Assembly: GCA_032433765.1 (NCBI GenBank)
Contig: JAVIAB010000102.1
Span: forward strand, 16,325,232 to 16,389,231
Length of the DNA stretch: 64,000 nt
DNA from: Megaustenia siamemsis
Lineage: Eukaryota; Mollusca; Gastropoda; Stylommatophora; Ariophantidae
Direction of reading: 5' to 3'
Made by a program: the position numbers and the translations under genes. The notes under the pieces were generated by a model. It was not told the origin of the DNA. It saw only the letters and a program-made list of their open reading frames with translations, and searched no databases. Of the stretch, positions 12,401 through 22,927 are shown piece by piece. Position 1 is the stretch's first letter; each line of letters starts with the position of its first letter.

Positions 12401-12457
12401 GGAGATAAATAAAGACTAGCAATAACAACAACAAATGTTAATCCCATGAAATATATA

Positions 12458-13100
12458 TCATCATTAAGTACCGGGCCTGCTGGCGTAGGTGATCATGTCT
12501 CTCCACAATTTTCGATGTCGACAGTTATTTATCATTTCTGTTGTTGACCTTCTGCCAAGCCATTCTCTTAAGTTGTCTGTTATTTTTTCTCTTTGCTTTC
12601 CTCTGTCTCGTCGTCCCTCAATTTTCCAAGCTGTTACAATATATTCCAATTGTTCTATTCTCGTTACATGGCCAAAAAATGATGATTGTTTCTTCCTAAT
12701 ATTGGAAATTAGCTCTCTTATTACTTTGGCCTCGTTCAGAACATTTTCATTACTCTTCTTAGCTGTACATGGTATTATCAACATTCTTCGGTAAAACCAC
12801 ATTTCTACAGACTCCGTGATTTTCTTGTTTGTTGTCCTATTGTCCATGATTCACACCCATATGTTAAGACTGGCTCTACATAACATTTAAGAACCCTTAT
12901 TCTTGTTTCGATTGTCAAAAATGGATTGCATAGTGTCTTCCTTATTTTTTGGAAAGCTGCATTTGCGTGAGCCATTCTGCATCTCACCTCTTTTGTACAT
13001 CTTCCGTCTGAGGTTAACAAGTTTCCCAAATATTTAAATTCATTTACCTGTTTTAATATTGTTCCACTTGTCTTTATTTCGCACTGAGGTGATGTCTTTT
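12458..13100 (-). pseudogene. LINE family A 3' portion
   Basis: The minus strand encodes MGNLLTSDGRCTKEV and VEPVLTYGCESWTIGQQTRK (12805-13029), then in another frame FYRRMLIIPCTAKKSNENV and KKQSSFFGHVTRIEQLEY (12464-12847), ending at the TGATGA tail next to 12458. These are the post-RT and C-terminal blocks of family A (YLG-like, 'YG.E.W', 'RRML..PW', 'FGH..R'). A frameshift at about 12810-12845 and missing RT domain show it is a truncated pseudocopy. Flanks are AT-rich (TATATAT on both sides), so a target-site duplication is possible but ambiguous. Confidence 0.88.
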
Positions 13101-13180
13101 TCTATATATAGCACAATATAAAGAAGGAGAAAGGAAAAAATATATATAGAAAAAACTGTACGGTTACACATGACATAACA

Positions 13181-13438
13181 AGTAAGTAAAAATAAAGTAA
13201 CCCCGTCACGCCAAGTGGCGTATAGGGAGTATGGTGTTAGTGACCATAATTTTACAGACCTTCAGCACATGATTTTAGGGGTAAGGTGGTCGATATTACG
13301 CCGTGCGGTTTACTTTCCCAGAAAATAATCCGGTACCCATTAAAGGCTTCAAGAATCTGGAAGCCGTCGATCAGGATCGAACACGACCCCTTGTCCTGTA
13401 TAGTCCAGTTCACTAACCACTGAGCTATCGCGGCTCCC
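13181..13438 (-). mobile_element. tRNA-derived SINE, diverged copy
   Basis: Minus-strand copy of the main SINE family, from GGGAGCCGCGATAGCTCAG at its right end to an ACTTTATTTTTACTTACTT tail at its left end. The B-box region is mutated (GTGTTCGATCCTG on the minus strand) and small indels are present. No clear target-site duplication was found, consistent with greater age than the copies at 0.2, 3.5 and 48.9 kb. Confidence 0.9.
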
Positions 13439-13515
13439 TTACGTCACAAGAGGACGACACCAATTAGAACAACGATTCGGCTCAGTAGGCCTTCAGCAGG
13501 AACAAACATATCTCT

Positions 13516-13576
13516 CACACACACACACACACGCACACACGCGCGAGCGCACACACACACACACACACACACACAG
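13516..13576. repeat. (CA)n microsatellite, imperfect
   Basis: Alternating purine-pyrimidine run of CA with internal CG steps (ACGCACACACGCGCGAGCGC). Such tracts can adopt Z-DNA in other genomes; here only the sequence pattern is observed. Confidence 0.93.
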
Positions 13577-13624
13577 ATGTGTATTTAAAACAAAAAAGAA
13601 ATAATAAAAAAAATAATTTCAAAC

Positions 13625-15740
13625 TCATCATCATCGAGTGCCGTCTCCGCAACGAAGGTTGGCTACCTGGATCGCCATTCTACTCTGTTTCTTGCTTTGA
13701 TGGTGGAGATTGTCATAGGTTGACCTGTCCATCTTTTGATGTTACTCGTCCATGTTAGTCTTGGTCTGCCTCTGCCTCTTTTACCTTGTATTTTCCCCTC
13801 CAGGATTACTTTTAGTAAGCTGTTGTGTCTTTTAACATGGCCCAAAAATTTCATTTGTCTTGTTTGAATTGTGTTCAGCAGTTCTCTTTTCATTTTCAGT
13901 TGTTTTAAAACTTTATCGTTTGTTATCTTTTGTTTCCATCCAATTCTACCTATTCTTCTATAAATCCACATTTCAAAGGCTTAAATTTTCTGTTCTGTTT
14001 TCTTGTCCAATGTCCATGTTTCTGCACCATACAGGAATATTGAGAAGATGTAACATTTTGCCATTCTTAGTTTCAGCCCTGTTGATATTTGTTTTGTTGT
14101 TAGTATTTTTTTCACGGCATTAAAATTACTTTTTGCCATACCTATTCTTTTTTTATCTCAATTTTGCATTTTCCATCATTGGTTATAGTATGTCCCAGGT
14201 AGTTGTAGTTCTGGACTGTCTCCAGATGTGTTCCCATCAACTGTGATATTTAATTGTAGGTCTTGAGAATTTTCTTTGTTTATGATCATAGTTTTAGTCT
14301 TTTTGATATTCATTTCTAGTCCATATTTTTCTCTTTGTTATGTTTATCACATTAAGCAATTTTTGTAGGTCTTTAGGATTTTCTGCTAGTAGAACAGTAT
14401 CATCAGCATATCTTAGGTTATTGATTATCTTTCCATTAATGTTTAGGCCTGGTGCCTCTGAGATGTTTTTAAAGATTTGCTCAGTGTATAGATTGAACAA
14501 GCTTGGTGATAGGATGCATCCTTGCCTTACTCCTCTTTTTATGTCCATGGGTGTAGAGTTCTCCTTGTCATATCTTATTATTGCTGTTTGCTCCCAGTAC
14601 AAATTACATATTAGTCGTATGTCTGTGTGGTCTAGATTTATATCCTTTAGGCAGTCAATGAGTTGGTTATGGTGTATTCTATCGAAAGCTTTGGTGTAGT
14701 CTATAAAGCAGGCATATATTGGTTTGTTTACTTCTGTGTACTTTTCAATCAATGTTCTCATGCTGAATATGGCTTCTTTTGTCCCACTGTTTTTCCTGAA
14801 TAGAAATTGTTGCTCCTCTAATTCAGTATTGATTTTATTCTGAATCCTTCCCTATATAACTTTTAGTAAAATTTTTGTTACCTGGCTCATTAGGCTTATT
14901 GTTCTGAAATCACTGCATTCAACTGCACCATTCTTTTTAGGTAATGCAATGAAAGTTGATGTTTTTAGATCGTTTGGTATGTGTCCTGTATAGTATATGT
15001 CATTGCATATGTCTGTGATCACTTCGATGCCAAACTCTTCTAGAGCCTTTATCATCTCTATCTGTATATTGTCAGGTCCTGCTGTCTTTCCATTTTCATT
15101 GTTTTTATAGCTTTTTTTACTTCAGATTTCAGGATGTTATAGTTGTATGTACATTTTATGTCTGGCTTTTTGTCCCTTTCGTCATGAAATAATTCTGTTA
15201 TATATTCTTGCCATCTATCTATTATATCTTTGTTGTCTGTTAGCATTCGTCCCTCTTTGTTTGCAATACATCCGTTTCGTACAGCTTTTTTGTCTTTATT
15301 CGTCATTCTCTTTATTTCTGTGTGCATCTCTCTTAAGTTTTGTTTACTTTCCATAGTTTCGACTTCTAGACATCTGTGGTTGAGCCAGTCCTCTTTTGCC
15401 TTTTTGCACATTCTCCATATTTCATTGTCTATATCCTTGTATCTGGCAGTGTTTTTCGCTTGTCTTCTTTCTTCCATTTTTTTCTAAGATTTTGTCAGTT
15501 ATCCATTTTTGTTTTTTGTTACTTTCCTTTTTTGGCAAGGTGTTGCAGGATTCTTGCATGCTGTTTTTTATGCATTGCCATTTTGTTGTGACTTTTTCCT
15601 CAGGATTTTCTCTTCTGTACTGCTCAATCCCCTCTTCTAGTAGCTTCTGATATGTGTTCTTTACTTGTATAGTATAAGTTTCTATTACATCTTTCTGGTT
15701 TAACGCTGTTATATCTATTGATATTGCTGAATTAGTTTTT
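13625..15740 (-). pseudogene. LINE family C ORF2 with reverse-transcriptase domain, 5'-truncated
   Basis: The longest LINE C remnant. Reading right to left on the minus strand: a linker region upstream of RT (15058-15745), the RT N-terminal part with TSTFIALPKKNGAVECSDFR and ISLMSQVTKILLKVI (14852-15055), the RT core with PIYACFIDYTKAFDRI, then RGVRQGCILSPSLFNLYTEQ, and the catalytic [11 protein letters not shown] block (14294-14761), and a C-terminal part with RRIGRIGWKQKITNDKV and KRGRGRPRLTW (13663-13971). The YADD motif is intact, but frames are broken between segments and the endonuclease domain is absent. It ends in a TGATGATGA-type tail at 13625. Its right edge abuts a LINE A fragment in opposite orientation. 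A second, shorter C copy is at 32.9 kb. Confidence 0.92.
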
Positions 15741-16157
15741 TGACAATAGGACAACCGACAAGAAAAACGCTGGAGTATGTGGAAATGTGGTTTTACAGAA
15801 GAATGTTGAGAATACCATGGAGAGTTAAGAAGAGTAATGAAAACATTCTGAAAGAGGCTAAAACAATGAGAGAGAGAGAGAGAGAGAGAGCTAATATATA
15901 ATATTAAGAAGAAACAATCATCATTTTTTTGGCCATGTAATAAGAAGAGAACAACTGGAATATATTGTAACAACTGGGAAAATTGAGGGACGAAGAGATA
16001 GAGGGAAGCAAAGAGAAAAGATACCAGACAGCTTAAGAGAATGGCTTTACATAAGGTCAACAACAGAAATGATAAATAACTGTTGAGATCGAAAGTTTTA
16101 GAGAGACATGATCACCTACTCCAGCAAGCATGGTATTTGATGATGATGATGATGATT
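15741..16157 (+). pseudogene. LINE family A 3' fragment
   Basis: The plus strand carries TIGQPTRKTLE-like and RRMLRIPWRVKKSNENIL blocks, a GA microsatellite expansion (15866-15892) inside the coding sequence, then the FFGHVIRRE-type block, and closes with TATTTGATGATGATGATGAT. The GA expansion and several indels break the frame. It adjoins LINE C head to head; no target-site duplication was resolved. Confidence 0.87.
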
Positions 16158-16269
16158 ATAAATGAGTGATTCGACTTGCTTAGATCGTCGTCCACACACG
16201 GCTCGTGATACTAGTGGGGTATATCTAAAATATACAAATTCTAATTCTAAAAGTTCTTGCTCAGGGTAC

Positions 16270-16616
16270 GCTCAATAGGGTAATCATCATCATGTGCCAT
16301 ACGGGTTGTCGTAGGCGATTATGACCTTCCACAATCTTCTATCTACAGTGCATCGTATCAGTTCTGTTGTTGACTGTTTTCCATGCCATGACACCAAGCT
16401 ATCCAGTATTTTCTCTCTTTGTCGTCCGCGATCTCTCTTTCCTTTTTTTTTGCCAGTTGTAACCAAGTATTCCAACTTTCCTCTTCTCAAGATGTGCCCG
16501 AAAAATGTTGATTGTTTCTTTCTGATGTTTTTTAGGAGCTGCCTTTTTGTGTTGGCCTCTTTGAGAATTTCCTCATTCATCTTTTTAGCTGTCCTTGCTG
16601 TTTGTGATATTGTCTA
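16270..16616 (-). pseudogene. LINE family D 3' fragment (RTE-like tail)
   Basis: The minus strand encodes MNEEILKEANTKRQLLKNI, KKQSTFFGHILRRGKLEYL and RCTVDRRLWKVIIAYDNPYG, ending in a CATGATGATGATTA tail. Related to family A but clearly distinct ('EEILKEANTKRQ', 'LVSWHGKQSTTELIRCT'). The family D copy at 34 kb has an 'LDDLDFA.D' RT motif, a form found in RTE-clade LINEs, so D is tentatively RTE-like. This copy has only about 100 codons and cannot be active. Confidence 0.85.
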
Positions 16617-17290
16617 ACAAAATATACCTTTCAGATATGAAAGGCTGTTGAAATTTAAACACCAATTTCCTATGACACGTTGTTTCCTAAAATTCCAGGC
16701 ATAAAATACAACTTTTAAAATGGAAGTCAATGAAACTTTAATCATAAATTTCCAATAACGCCAGTTTCTGTTCCCAAATCCTAAATTAAACGAAAATAAA
16801 CAATAATTTTCAAAATGGAAGAGATGAATTTTGACAAATGCATTCCCGACTGATACAATCACAATATTTATTCCTAATGTCCAGTTGGAATACAAACATT
16901 ATTTGAGGAGTTATACACTCACAGGAATATAATAAGCGACCATAGGAGGCCGTGGAATTGTGAATAAAATGACAACATACGTGTAATTTAATAATAATGG
17001 AAAATAACAAAGAAATATATGCGATCTAGACTGGCAGAATTCTGAATTCAGTCTGGAGAACCTATTGTTTATTGTTATGTTGTAGCCTACATGATGTACA
17101 TACAGAGGTTTGGAAGTTAAATAGGGAAAATATTCACAAACATTAACAGGAAAAATGAAATAATAGATCGTAGACCTGGGTTACTTTTATTATGGCGAAT
17201 CCAGGATGAGTCGGGAGTGTGTACATCATCATCAAAGAGAAAGGATTGAGGAGGATTTGCTGCTATTTCACAGTTTGTGTATTTTGTAGG
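16617..17290. other. Unassigned AT-rich spacer
   Basis: Complex, AT-rich, no recognisable repeat, RNA or convincing exon. A CAGAATTCTGAATTCAG segment near 17034 is a short imperfect palindrome. Minus-strand frames of 66-93 codons have no recognisable features. Confidence 0.5.
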
Positions 17291-19510
17291 TGGCGCTTAG
17301 CCACAGCTAGTATAGTTTGTAGGTGAGTCCCTTTGTCTGTCACAGTGAGTACAGTTTGTGAGTCCCTTTGATTGTCACAGTGAGTATAGTTTGTAGGTGA
17401 GTCCCTTTGTCTATCACAGTGAGTATAGTTTGTAGGAGAGTCCCTTTGTCTGTCACAGTGAGTATAGTTTGTAGGTGAGCCCTTTGTCTGTCACAGTGAG
17501 TATAGTTTGTAGGAGAGTCCCTTTGTCTGTCACAGAGAGTATAGTTTGTAGGTGAGTCCCTTTGTCTATCACAGTGAGTATAGTTTGTAGGAGAGTCCCT
17601 TTGTCTGTCACAGAGAGTATAGTTTGTAGGTGAGTCCCTTTGTCTGTCACAGCGAGTATAGTTTGTAGGTGAGTCCCTTTGTCTGTCACAGTGAGTATAG
17701 TTTGTAGGTGAGCCCCTTTGTCTCTCACAGTGAGTATAGGTTGTAGGAGAGTCCCTTTGTCTGTCACAGTGAGTATAGTTTGTAGGAGAGTCCCTTTATC
17801 TGTTACAGTGAGTATAGTTTGTAGGTGAGTCTCTTTGTCTGTTACAGTGAGTATAATTTGTAGGTGAGTCCCTTTGTCTGTCACAGAGAGTATAGTTTGT
17901 AGGTGAGTCCCTTTGTCTGTCACAGTGAGTATAGTTTGTAGGAGAGTCCCTTTATCTGTACAGTGAGTATAGTTTGTAGGTGAGTCTCTTTGTCTGTTAC
18001 AGTGAGTATAATTTGTAGGTGAGTCCCTTTGTCTGTCACAGAGAGTATAGTTTGTAGGTGAGTCCTTTGTCTGTCACAGTGAGTATAGTTTTTAGGTGAG
18101 TCCCTTTGTCTGTCACAGTGAGTATAGTTTGTAGTGAGTCCCTTTGTCTGTCACAGTGAGTATAGTTTGTAGGTGAGTCCCTTTGTCTATCACAGTGAGT
18201 ATAGTTTGTAGGAGAGTCCCTTGTCTGTCACAGTGAGTATAGTTTGTAGGTGAGCCCCTTTGTCTGTCACAGTGAGTATAGTTTGTAGGTGAGTCCCTTT
18301 GTCTATCACAGTGAGTATAGTTTGTAGGAGAGTCCCTTTGTCTGTCAGAGAGTATAGTTTGTAGGTGAGTCCCTTTGTCTGTCACAGCGAGTATAGTTTG
18401 TAGGTGAGTCCCTTTGTCTGTCACAGTGAGTATAGTTTGTAGGTGAGCCCCTTTGTCTCTCACAGTGAGTATAGGTTGTAGGAGAGTCCCTTTGTCTGTC
18501 ACAGTGAGTATAGTTTGTAGGAGAGTCCCTTTATCTGTTACAGTGAGTATAGTTTGTAGGTGAGTCTCTTTGTCTGTTACAGTGAGTATAATTTGTAGGT
18601 GAGTCCTTTGTCTGTCACAGAGAGTATAGTTTGTAGGTGAGTCCTTTGTCTGTCACAGTGAGTATAGTTTTTAGGTGAGTCCCTTTGTCTGTCACAGTGA
18701 GTATAGTTTGTATGTGAGTCCCTTTGTCTGTCACAGTGAGTATAGTTTGTAGGAGAGTCTTGGTCTGTTACAGTGAGTACAGTTTGTATGTAAGTTCATT
18801 TGTCTGTCACAGTGAGTATAGCTTGTAGGTGAGTCCCTTTGTCTGTCACAGTGAGTATAGTTTGTAGGTGAGTCCCTTTGTCTGTCACAGTGAGTATAGT
18901 TGTAGGAGAGTCCTTTGTCTGTCACAGTGAGTATAGTTTGTAGGTGAGTCCTTTGTCTGTTACAGTGAGTATAGTTTGTACGTGAGTCCGTTTGTCTGTC
19001 ACAGTGAGTATAATTTGTAGGTGAGTCTTTGTCTGTCATAATGAGTATAGTTTGTAGGTGAGTCCCTTTGTCTGTCACAGTGAGTATAGTTTGTAGGTGA
19101 GTCCCTTTGTCTGTCCAATTGAGTATAGTTTGTAGGTGAGTCCCTTTGTCTGTTACAGTGAGTATAGTTTGTAGGTGAGTCCCTTTGTCTGTCACAGTGA
19201 GTATAGTTTGTAGGTGAGTCCCTTTGTCTGTCACAATGAGTATAGTTGTTGGTGAGTCCCTTTGTCTGTAACAGTGAGTATAGTTTGTAGGGAGTCCCTT
19301 TGTCTGTCACAGTGAGTATAGTTTGAAAAATATCTGTTTCGTCTATTATAGTGAGTATAGTTTGTAGAATATCTGTTTGTCTGTTACAGTGACTATAGAA
19401 TGTAGGTAGTCTGTTTGTCTATCAAGTTTGTATAGTTTGTAGAGAGTGAATTTGCCTGTCACAGTGTGTATAGTTCTTAGTTGAGTTTGTCCATATGAGT
19501 ATAGTATTTA
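17291..19510. repeat. 39-bp minisatellite array 1
   Basis: About 56 units of 39 bp, core GTGAGTATAGTTTGTAGG followed by TGAGTCCCTTTGTCTGTCACA. Variants (CAGAGAG, CAGCGAG, TTATCTGTTACAG, TAATTTG) recur in the same order about 735 bp apart (the CAGCGAG variant at 17650 and 18385), indicating a higher-order duplication of about 19 monomers. Units become diverged from 19320 rightward. Minus-strand frames such as TDKGTHLQTILTV are periodicity artefacts, since 39 is 13 codons. Confidence 0.95.
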
Positions 19511-20333
19511 GGTAAGTCCGACTGTCTGCATCAGATCGCGTAGTTTGTAAACAGCCTGTGGTGTCTGTTTCAGTAAGTTTAGCATGTAGGCAGTGATGCT
19601 TGCCTCATCAGTGCAGTCTGTGGTGTTTTTGTGCTGTCTGAACCTGTAAGTGTAATCTGTATGATATTTGTGCTGTCTGAACCTGTAAGTGTAATCTGTG
19701 TGATATTTGTGCTGTCTGGACCTGTAAGTATAATCTGTGTGATATTTGTGCTGTCTGGACCTGTAAGTATAATCTGTGTGATATTTGTGCTGTCTGGACC
19801 TGTAAGTATAATCTGTGTGATATTTGTGCTGTCTGAACCTGTAAGTGTAATCTGTGTGATATTTGTGTTGTCTGGACCTGTAAGTGTAATCTGTGTGATA
19901 TTTGTGCTGTCTGAACCTGTAAGTGTAATCTGTGTGATATTTGTGCTATCTGAACCTGTAAGTGTAATATGTGTGATATTTGTGCTGTCTGAACCTGTAA
20001 GTGTAATCTGTGTGATATTTGAGTTGTCTGGACCTGTAAGTGTAATCTGTGTGATATTTGTGCTGTCTGAACCTGTAAGTGTAATCTGTGTGATATTTGT
20101 GCTGTCTGAACCTGTAAGTGTAATCTGTGTGATGTTTGTGTTGTCTGAACCTGTAAGTGTAATCTGTAGGATGTTTCTGTTGTCTGAACCTGTAAGTGTA
20201 ATCTGTTAGATGCTTGTGTTGTCGAACCTGTAAGTGTAATCTGTAGGATGTTTGTGTTGTCTGAACCTGTAAGTGTTATCTGTAAGATGCTTGTGTTGTC
20301 TGAACCTGTAAGTGTAATCTGTAGGATGTTTGT
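19511..20333. repeat. 39-bp minisatellite array 2, left part
   Basis: Core GTGCTGTCTGAACCTGTAAG then TGTAATCTGTGTGATATTT, 39 bp (spacing checked at 19681 and 19720). The first 120 bp are diverged and bridge to array 1. Monomers shift from a GTGTGATATTT type (left) to a GTAGGATGTTT type from about 20160. The array is interrupted at 20334 by a LINE insertion and resumes at 21475. Confidence 0.94.
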
Positions 20334-21452
20334 CGGCAGAAAACTGGAATAAAGAAATCATCCCTTTTAGACCATACAACTAACTACAGCTTCAAACATC
20401 ACCTCCCAGCAGACAGACTTCAAGATATGCCCATCCGCCCTGAAGCACTTTGCCGCCAAATAGTTTTCCCCGATGTCAGGACTGAGCTCTCCGACCCCTT
20501 AGCAGATAGAAATACTCTACCTCCCATACTCAAAGCCATAGCACTGGAAACCATTGACCAGTATCCACACAATGCCGCCCACGTTTATACTGATGGATCT
20601 GCATTCAAGGCCACCCTAAATGCTGGTTACAGTGCTGTTGTCAAGTATCTCTACTCTCACCCAGACGACTACCCCCAAATTTACGGTCCATGCGGAGAAT
20701 ACTGCTCCAATTACTCTGCAGAAATTATAGCTATAGAGAAAGCACTCAGAAGGATATTTGTAGACTTCGAATGTGACACCATCACACCGGAAGATATTTA
20801 TATTTTCTCGGATTCTAAATCAGCACTCGAAGCAACTGAAAGCGGACTAACATCCGAGGTTTCCAATATAAGATCTTTATCCAACCAACTCTCCACTACC
20901 TATGGCGTGGCTGTAACCCTACAATGGATCCCTGGTCACATCGGCATTGCAGGAAATGAGAGAGCGGATAGGTTGGCTAAACTGGGAGCATCTCTACCAC
21001 AGCTTCCTGTTCAAGTTAGCCTCAAAACATGCAAGCAAATTTTGAGAAACAACTACCACGAGGAATGGTTGAATATGTGGGCTTCAGCAAAGACTGGACG
21101 CCTACTCTACAGATATCAAACAAAACCAGACTCCCTCGACCCTGTGGGGGAGCTGAGGCGAAAGGATCAAAGCCTGACATTCCAGCTGAGAACAGGCCAT
21201 GCTCCTACCAATCAACACCTGAGCAGAATAAAAACACAACATGATCCAATGTGCAGACACTGCCGCCAACAATCTGAGACAGTAGATCACCTGCTACTAC
21301 ACTGTCCCCATTTACAAAACCGACGGAGCATTTTACTCCCACTACTTCCATCCATCAATAGCACACTGTACTCTGCAGCTGTACAACTGAGAAGGACCCG
21401 CGCCTTCATGCGAGAGGCATTAAGCTGTAAAGAGCTCATAGCTCACGGCTAA
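20334..21452 (+). CDS. RNase H-zinc knuckle C-terminal fragment of LINE ORF2 (partial)
   Basis: 372 codons, open from the insertion junction; the first Met is at 20427, giving 341 residues, but the true protein started far upstream in the full element. Counting from that Met, the RNase H fold shows YTDGSA (D56), SAEIIAIEKAL (E99), FSDSKSALEA (D129) and HIGIAGNERADRLAK (H171, D181), so all four acidic catalytic residues and the usual His are present. A C-x2-C-x8-H-x4-C knuckle (CRHCRQQSETVDHLLLHC, C276 to C293) follows. RNase H would degrade the RNA strand of the RNA:DNA hybrid during retrotransposition. With RT and endonuclease missing, the copy is not autonomous. Lack of stops or frameshifts suggests recent insertion. 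It is the best-preserved coding sequence in the window. Confidence 0.93.
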   Translation, partial: RQKTGIKKSSLLDHTTNYSFKHHLPADRLQDMPIRPEALCRQIVFPDVRTELSDPLADRNTLPPILKAIALETIDQYPHNAAHVYTDGSAFKATLNAGYSAVVKYLYSHPDDYPQIYGPCGEYCSNYSAEIIAIEKALRRIFVDFECDTITPEDIYIFSDSKSALEATESGLTSEVSNIRSLSNQLSTTYGVAVTLQWIPGHIGIAGNERADRLAKLGASLPQLPVQVSLKTCKQILRNNYHEEWLNMWASAKTGRLLYRYQTKPDSLDPVGELRRKDQSLTFQLRTGHAPTNQHLSRIKTQHDPMCRHCRQQSETVDHLLLHCPHLQNRRSILLPLLPSINSTLYSAAVQLRRTRAFMREALSCKELIAHG

Positions 21453-21474
21453 CAAAGGGATTATGTCAAGTCAA
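20334..21474 (+). mobile_element. 5'-truncated LINE with RNase H domain, 13-bp TSD, inside satellite
   Basis: GTAGGATGTTTGT lies at 20321-20333 and 21475-21487 and is itself part of a satellite monomer, so the insertion site is exact. The insert has no poly(A); only about 22 bp follow the stop codon, ending TCAAGTCAA. The coding frame is open from the 5' junction, meaning reverse transcription stopped inside ORF2. LINEs with a C-terminal RNase H and a CCHC knuckle belong to the I and some Jockey-related groups; an I-clade LINE (nimbus) is known from the snail Biomphalaria, but I cannot confirm identity here. Confidence 0.95.
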
Positions 21475-22150
21475 GTAGGATGTTTGTGCTGTCTGAACCT
21501 GTAAGTGTAATCTGTAGGATGTTTGTGTTGTCTGAACCTGTAAGTGTAATCTGTAGGATGTTTGTGCTGTCTGAACCTGTAAGTGTAATCTGTAGGATGT
21601 TTGTGTTGTCTGAACCTGTAAGTGTAATCTGTAGGATGTTTGTGTTGTCTGAACCTGTAAGTGTAATCTGTAGGATGTTTGTGTTGTCTGAACCTGTAAG
21701 TGTAATCTGTAGGATGTTTGTGATGTCTGAACCTGTAAGTGTAATCTGTAGGATGTTTGTGCTGTCTGAACCTGTAAGTGTAATCTGTAGGATGTTTGTG
21801 TTGTCTGAACCTGTAAGTGTAATCTGTAGGATGTTTGTGCTGTCTGAACCTGTAAGTGTAATCTGTAGGATGTTTGTGCTGTCTGAACCTGTAAGTGTAA
21901 TCTGTAGGATGTTTGTGCTGTCTGAACCTGTAAGTGTAATGTGTAGTATGTTTGTGTTGTTTGAACCTGTAAGTGTAATCTGTAGGATGTTTGTGCTGTC
22001 TGAACCTGTAAGTGTAATCTGTAGGATGTTTGTGCTGTCTGAACCTGTAAGTGTAATCTGTAGGATGTTTGTGCTGTCTGAACCTGTAAGTGTAATCTGT
22101 AGGATGTTTGTGTTGTCTGAACCTGTAAGTGTAATCTGTAGGATGTTTGT
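21475..22150. repeat. 39-bp minisatellite array 2, right part
   Basis: About 17 very uniform 39-bp units of the GTAGGATGTTTGTG type, continuing the array cut by the LINE. Both strands are open in several frames for up to 430 codons because 39 is a multiple of three; these are not genes. Confidence 0.95.
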
Positions 22151-22554
22151 GTGGCCAACCCTCGCAAATGGTGTAGACCTATGTTGCAAGTTTGTGTGGC
22201 CAGAGCTCGCAAATGTTGTAGACCTATGTTGCAAGTTTGTGTGGCCAGAGCTAGCAAATGTTGTAGACCTATGTTGCAAGTTTGTGTGATCAGAGCTCGC
22301 AAATGTTGTAGACCTATGTTGCAAGCTTGTGTGGTCAGAGCCCGTGCATGTTCTAGACCTATGTTGAAAGTTTGTGTGGTCAGAGCCCGTGCATGTTCTA
22401 GACCTATGTTGCAAGCTTGTGTGGTCAGAGCCCGTGCATGTTCTAGACCTATGTTGCAAGCTTGTGTGGTCAGAGCCCGTGCATGTTCTAGACCTATGTT
22501 GCAAGCTTGTGTGGTCAGAGCCCGTGCATGTTCTAGACCTATGTTGAAAGTTTG
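22151..22554. repeat. 45-bp minisatellite, about 9 copies
   Basis: Units of 45 bp with core GTGTGGTCAGAGCCCGTGCA, then TGTTCTAGACCTATGTTGCAAGCTT. Left copies have CTCGCAAATGTTGTAGACC and right copies CCGTGCATGTTCTAGACC, so two subtypes are arranged as blocks. It starts at the end of the 39-bp array without a spacer. Confidence 0.93.
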
Positions 22555-22927
22555 AGGAATCTGGCTCTGTAGAAGTAAAGTGTAAGGTGTTTGTGTTGCC
22601 ATGTAACCCTAACCATGACGTAGTGAATGTAATCTGTAGCGAGTTGTAAACCCCGGAGCCTTTGCTGACAGAATTAATCAGATAAGAAGAATATGAAGAG
22701 AAAAAGAAAAGAAACATCAAGAGAAAACGACACGACGCCGCTATGTTAAGCATGCATTAGATCAGAAAGAGAGAAAAAAAATAGGTAACTATCGTAACGT
22801 AAAGGAGTATATGAGTTAGTACTCTTATCTGTAAACAAATGTTGGGTACAATATGGCCAGCACTAGACCAAGCCGTTTAATTCCCTCCATAAATATATAT
22901 CATTATCATTTTAAGTCTGGATGAACC
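22555..22927. other. Unassigned spacer
   Basis: Begins with degenerate traces of the flanking arrays (GTGTAAGGTGTTTGTGTTG, GTGAATGTAATCTGTAG) to about 22640 and continues as AT-rich complex sequence. No gene or RNA feature seen. Confidence 0.5.

Noticed and set aside
20427..21452. A host RNase H gene
   Set aside because: The flanking 13-bp satellite duplication, open frame from the junction and C-terminal CCHC knuckle fit a truncated LINE ORF2. Host RNase H1 has a different domain layout.
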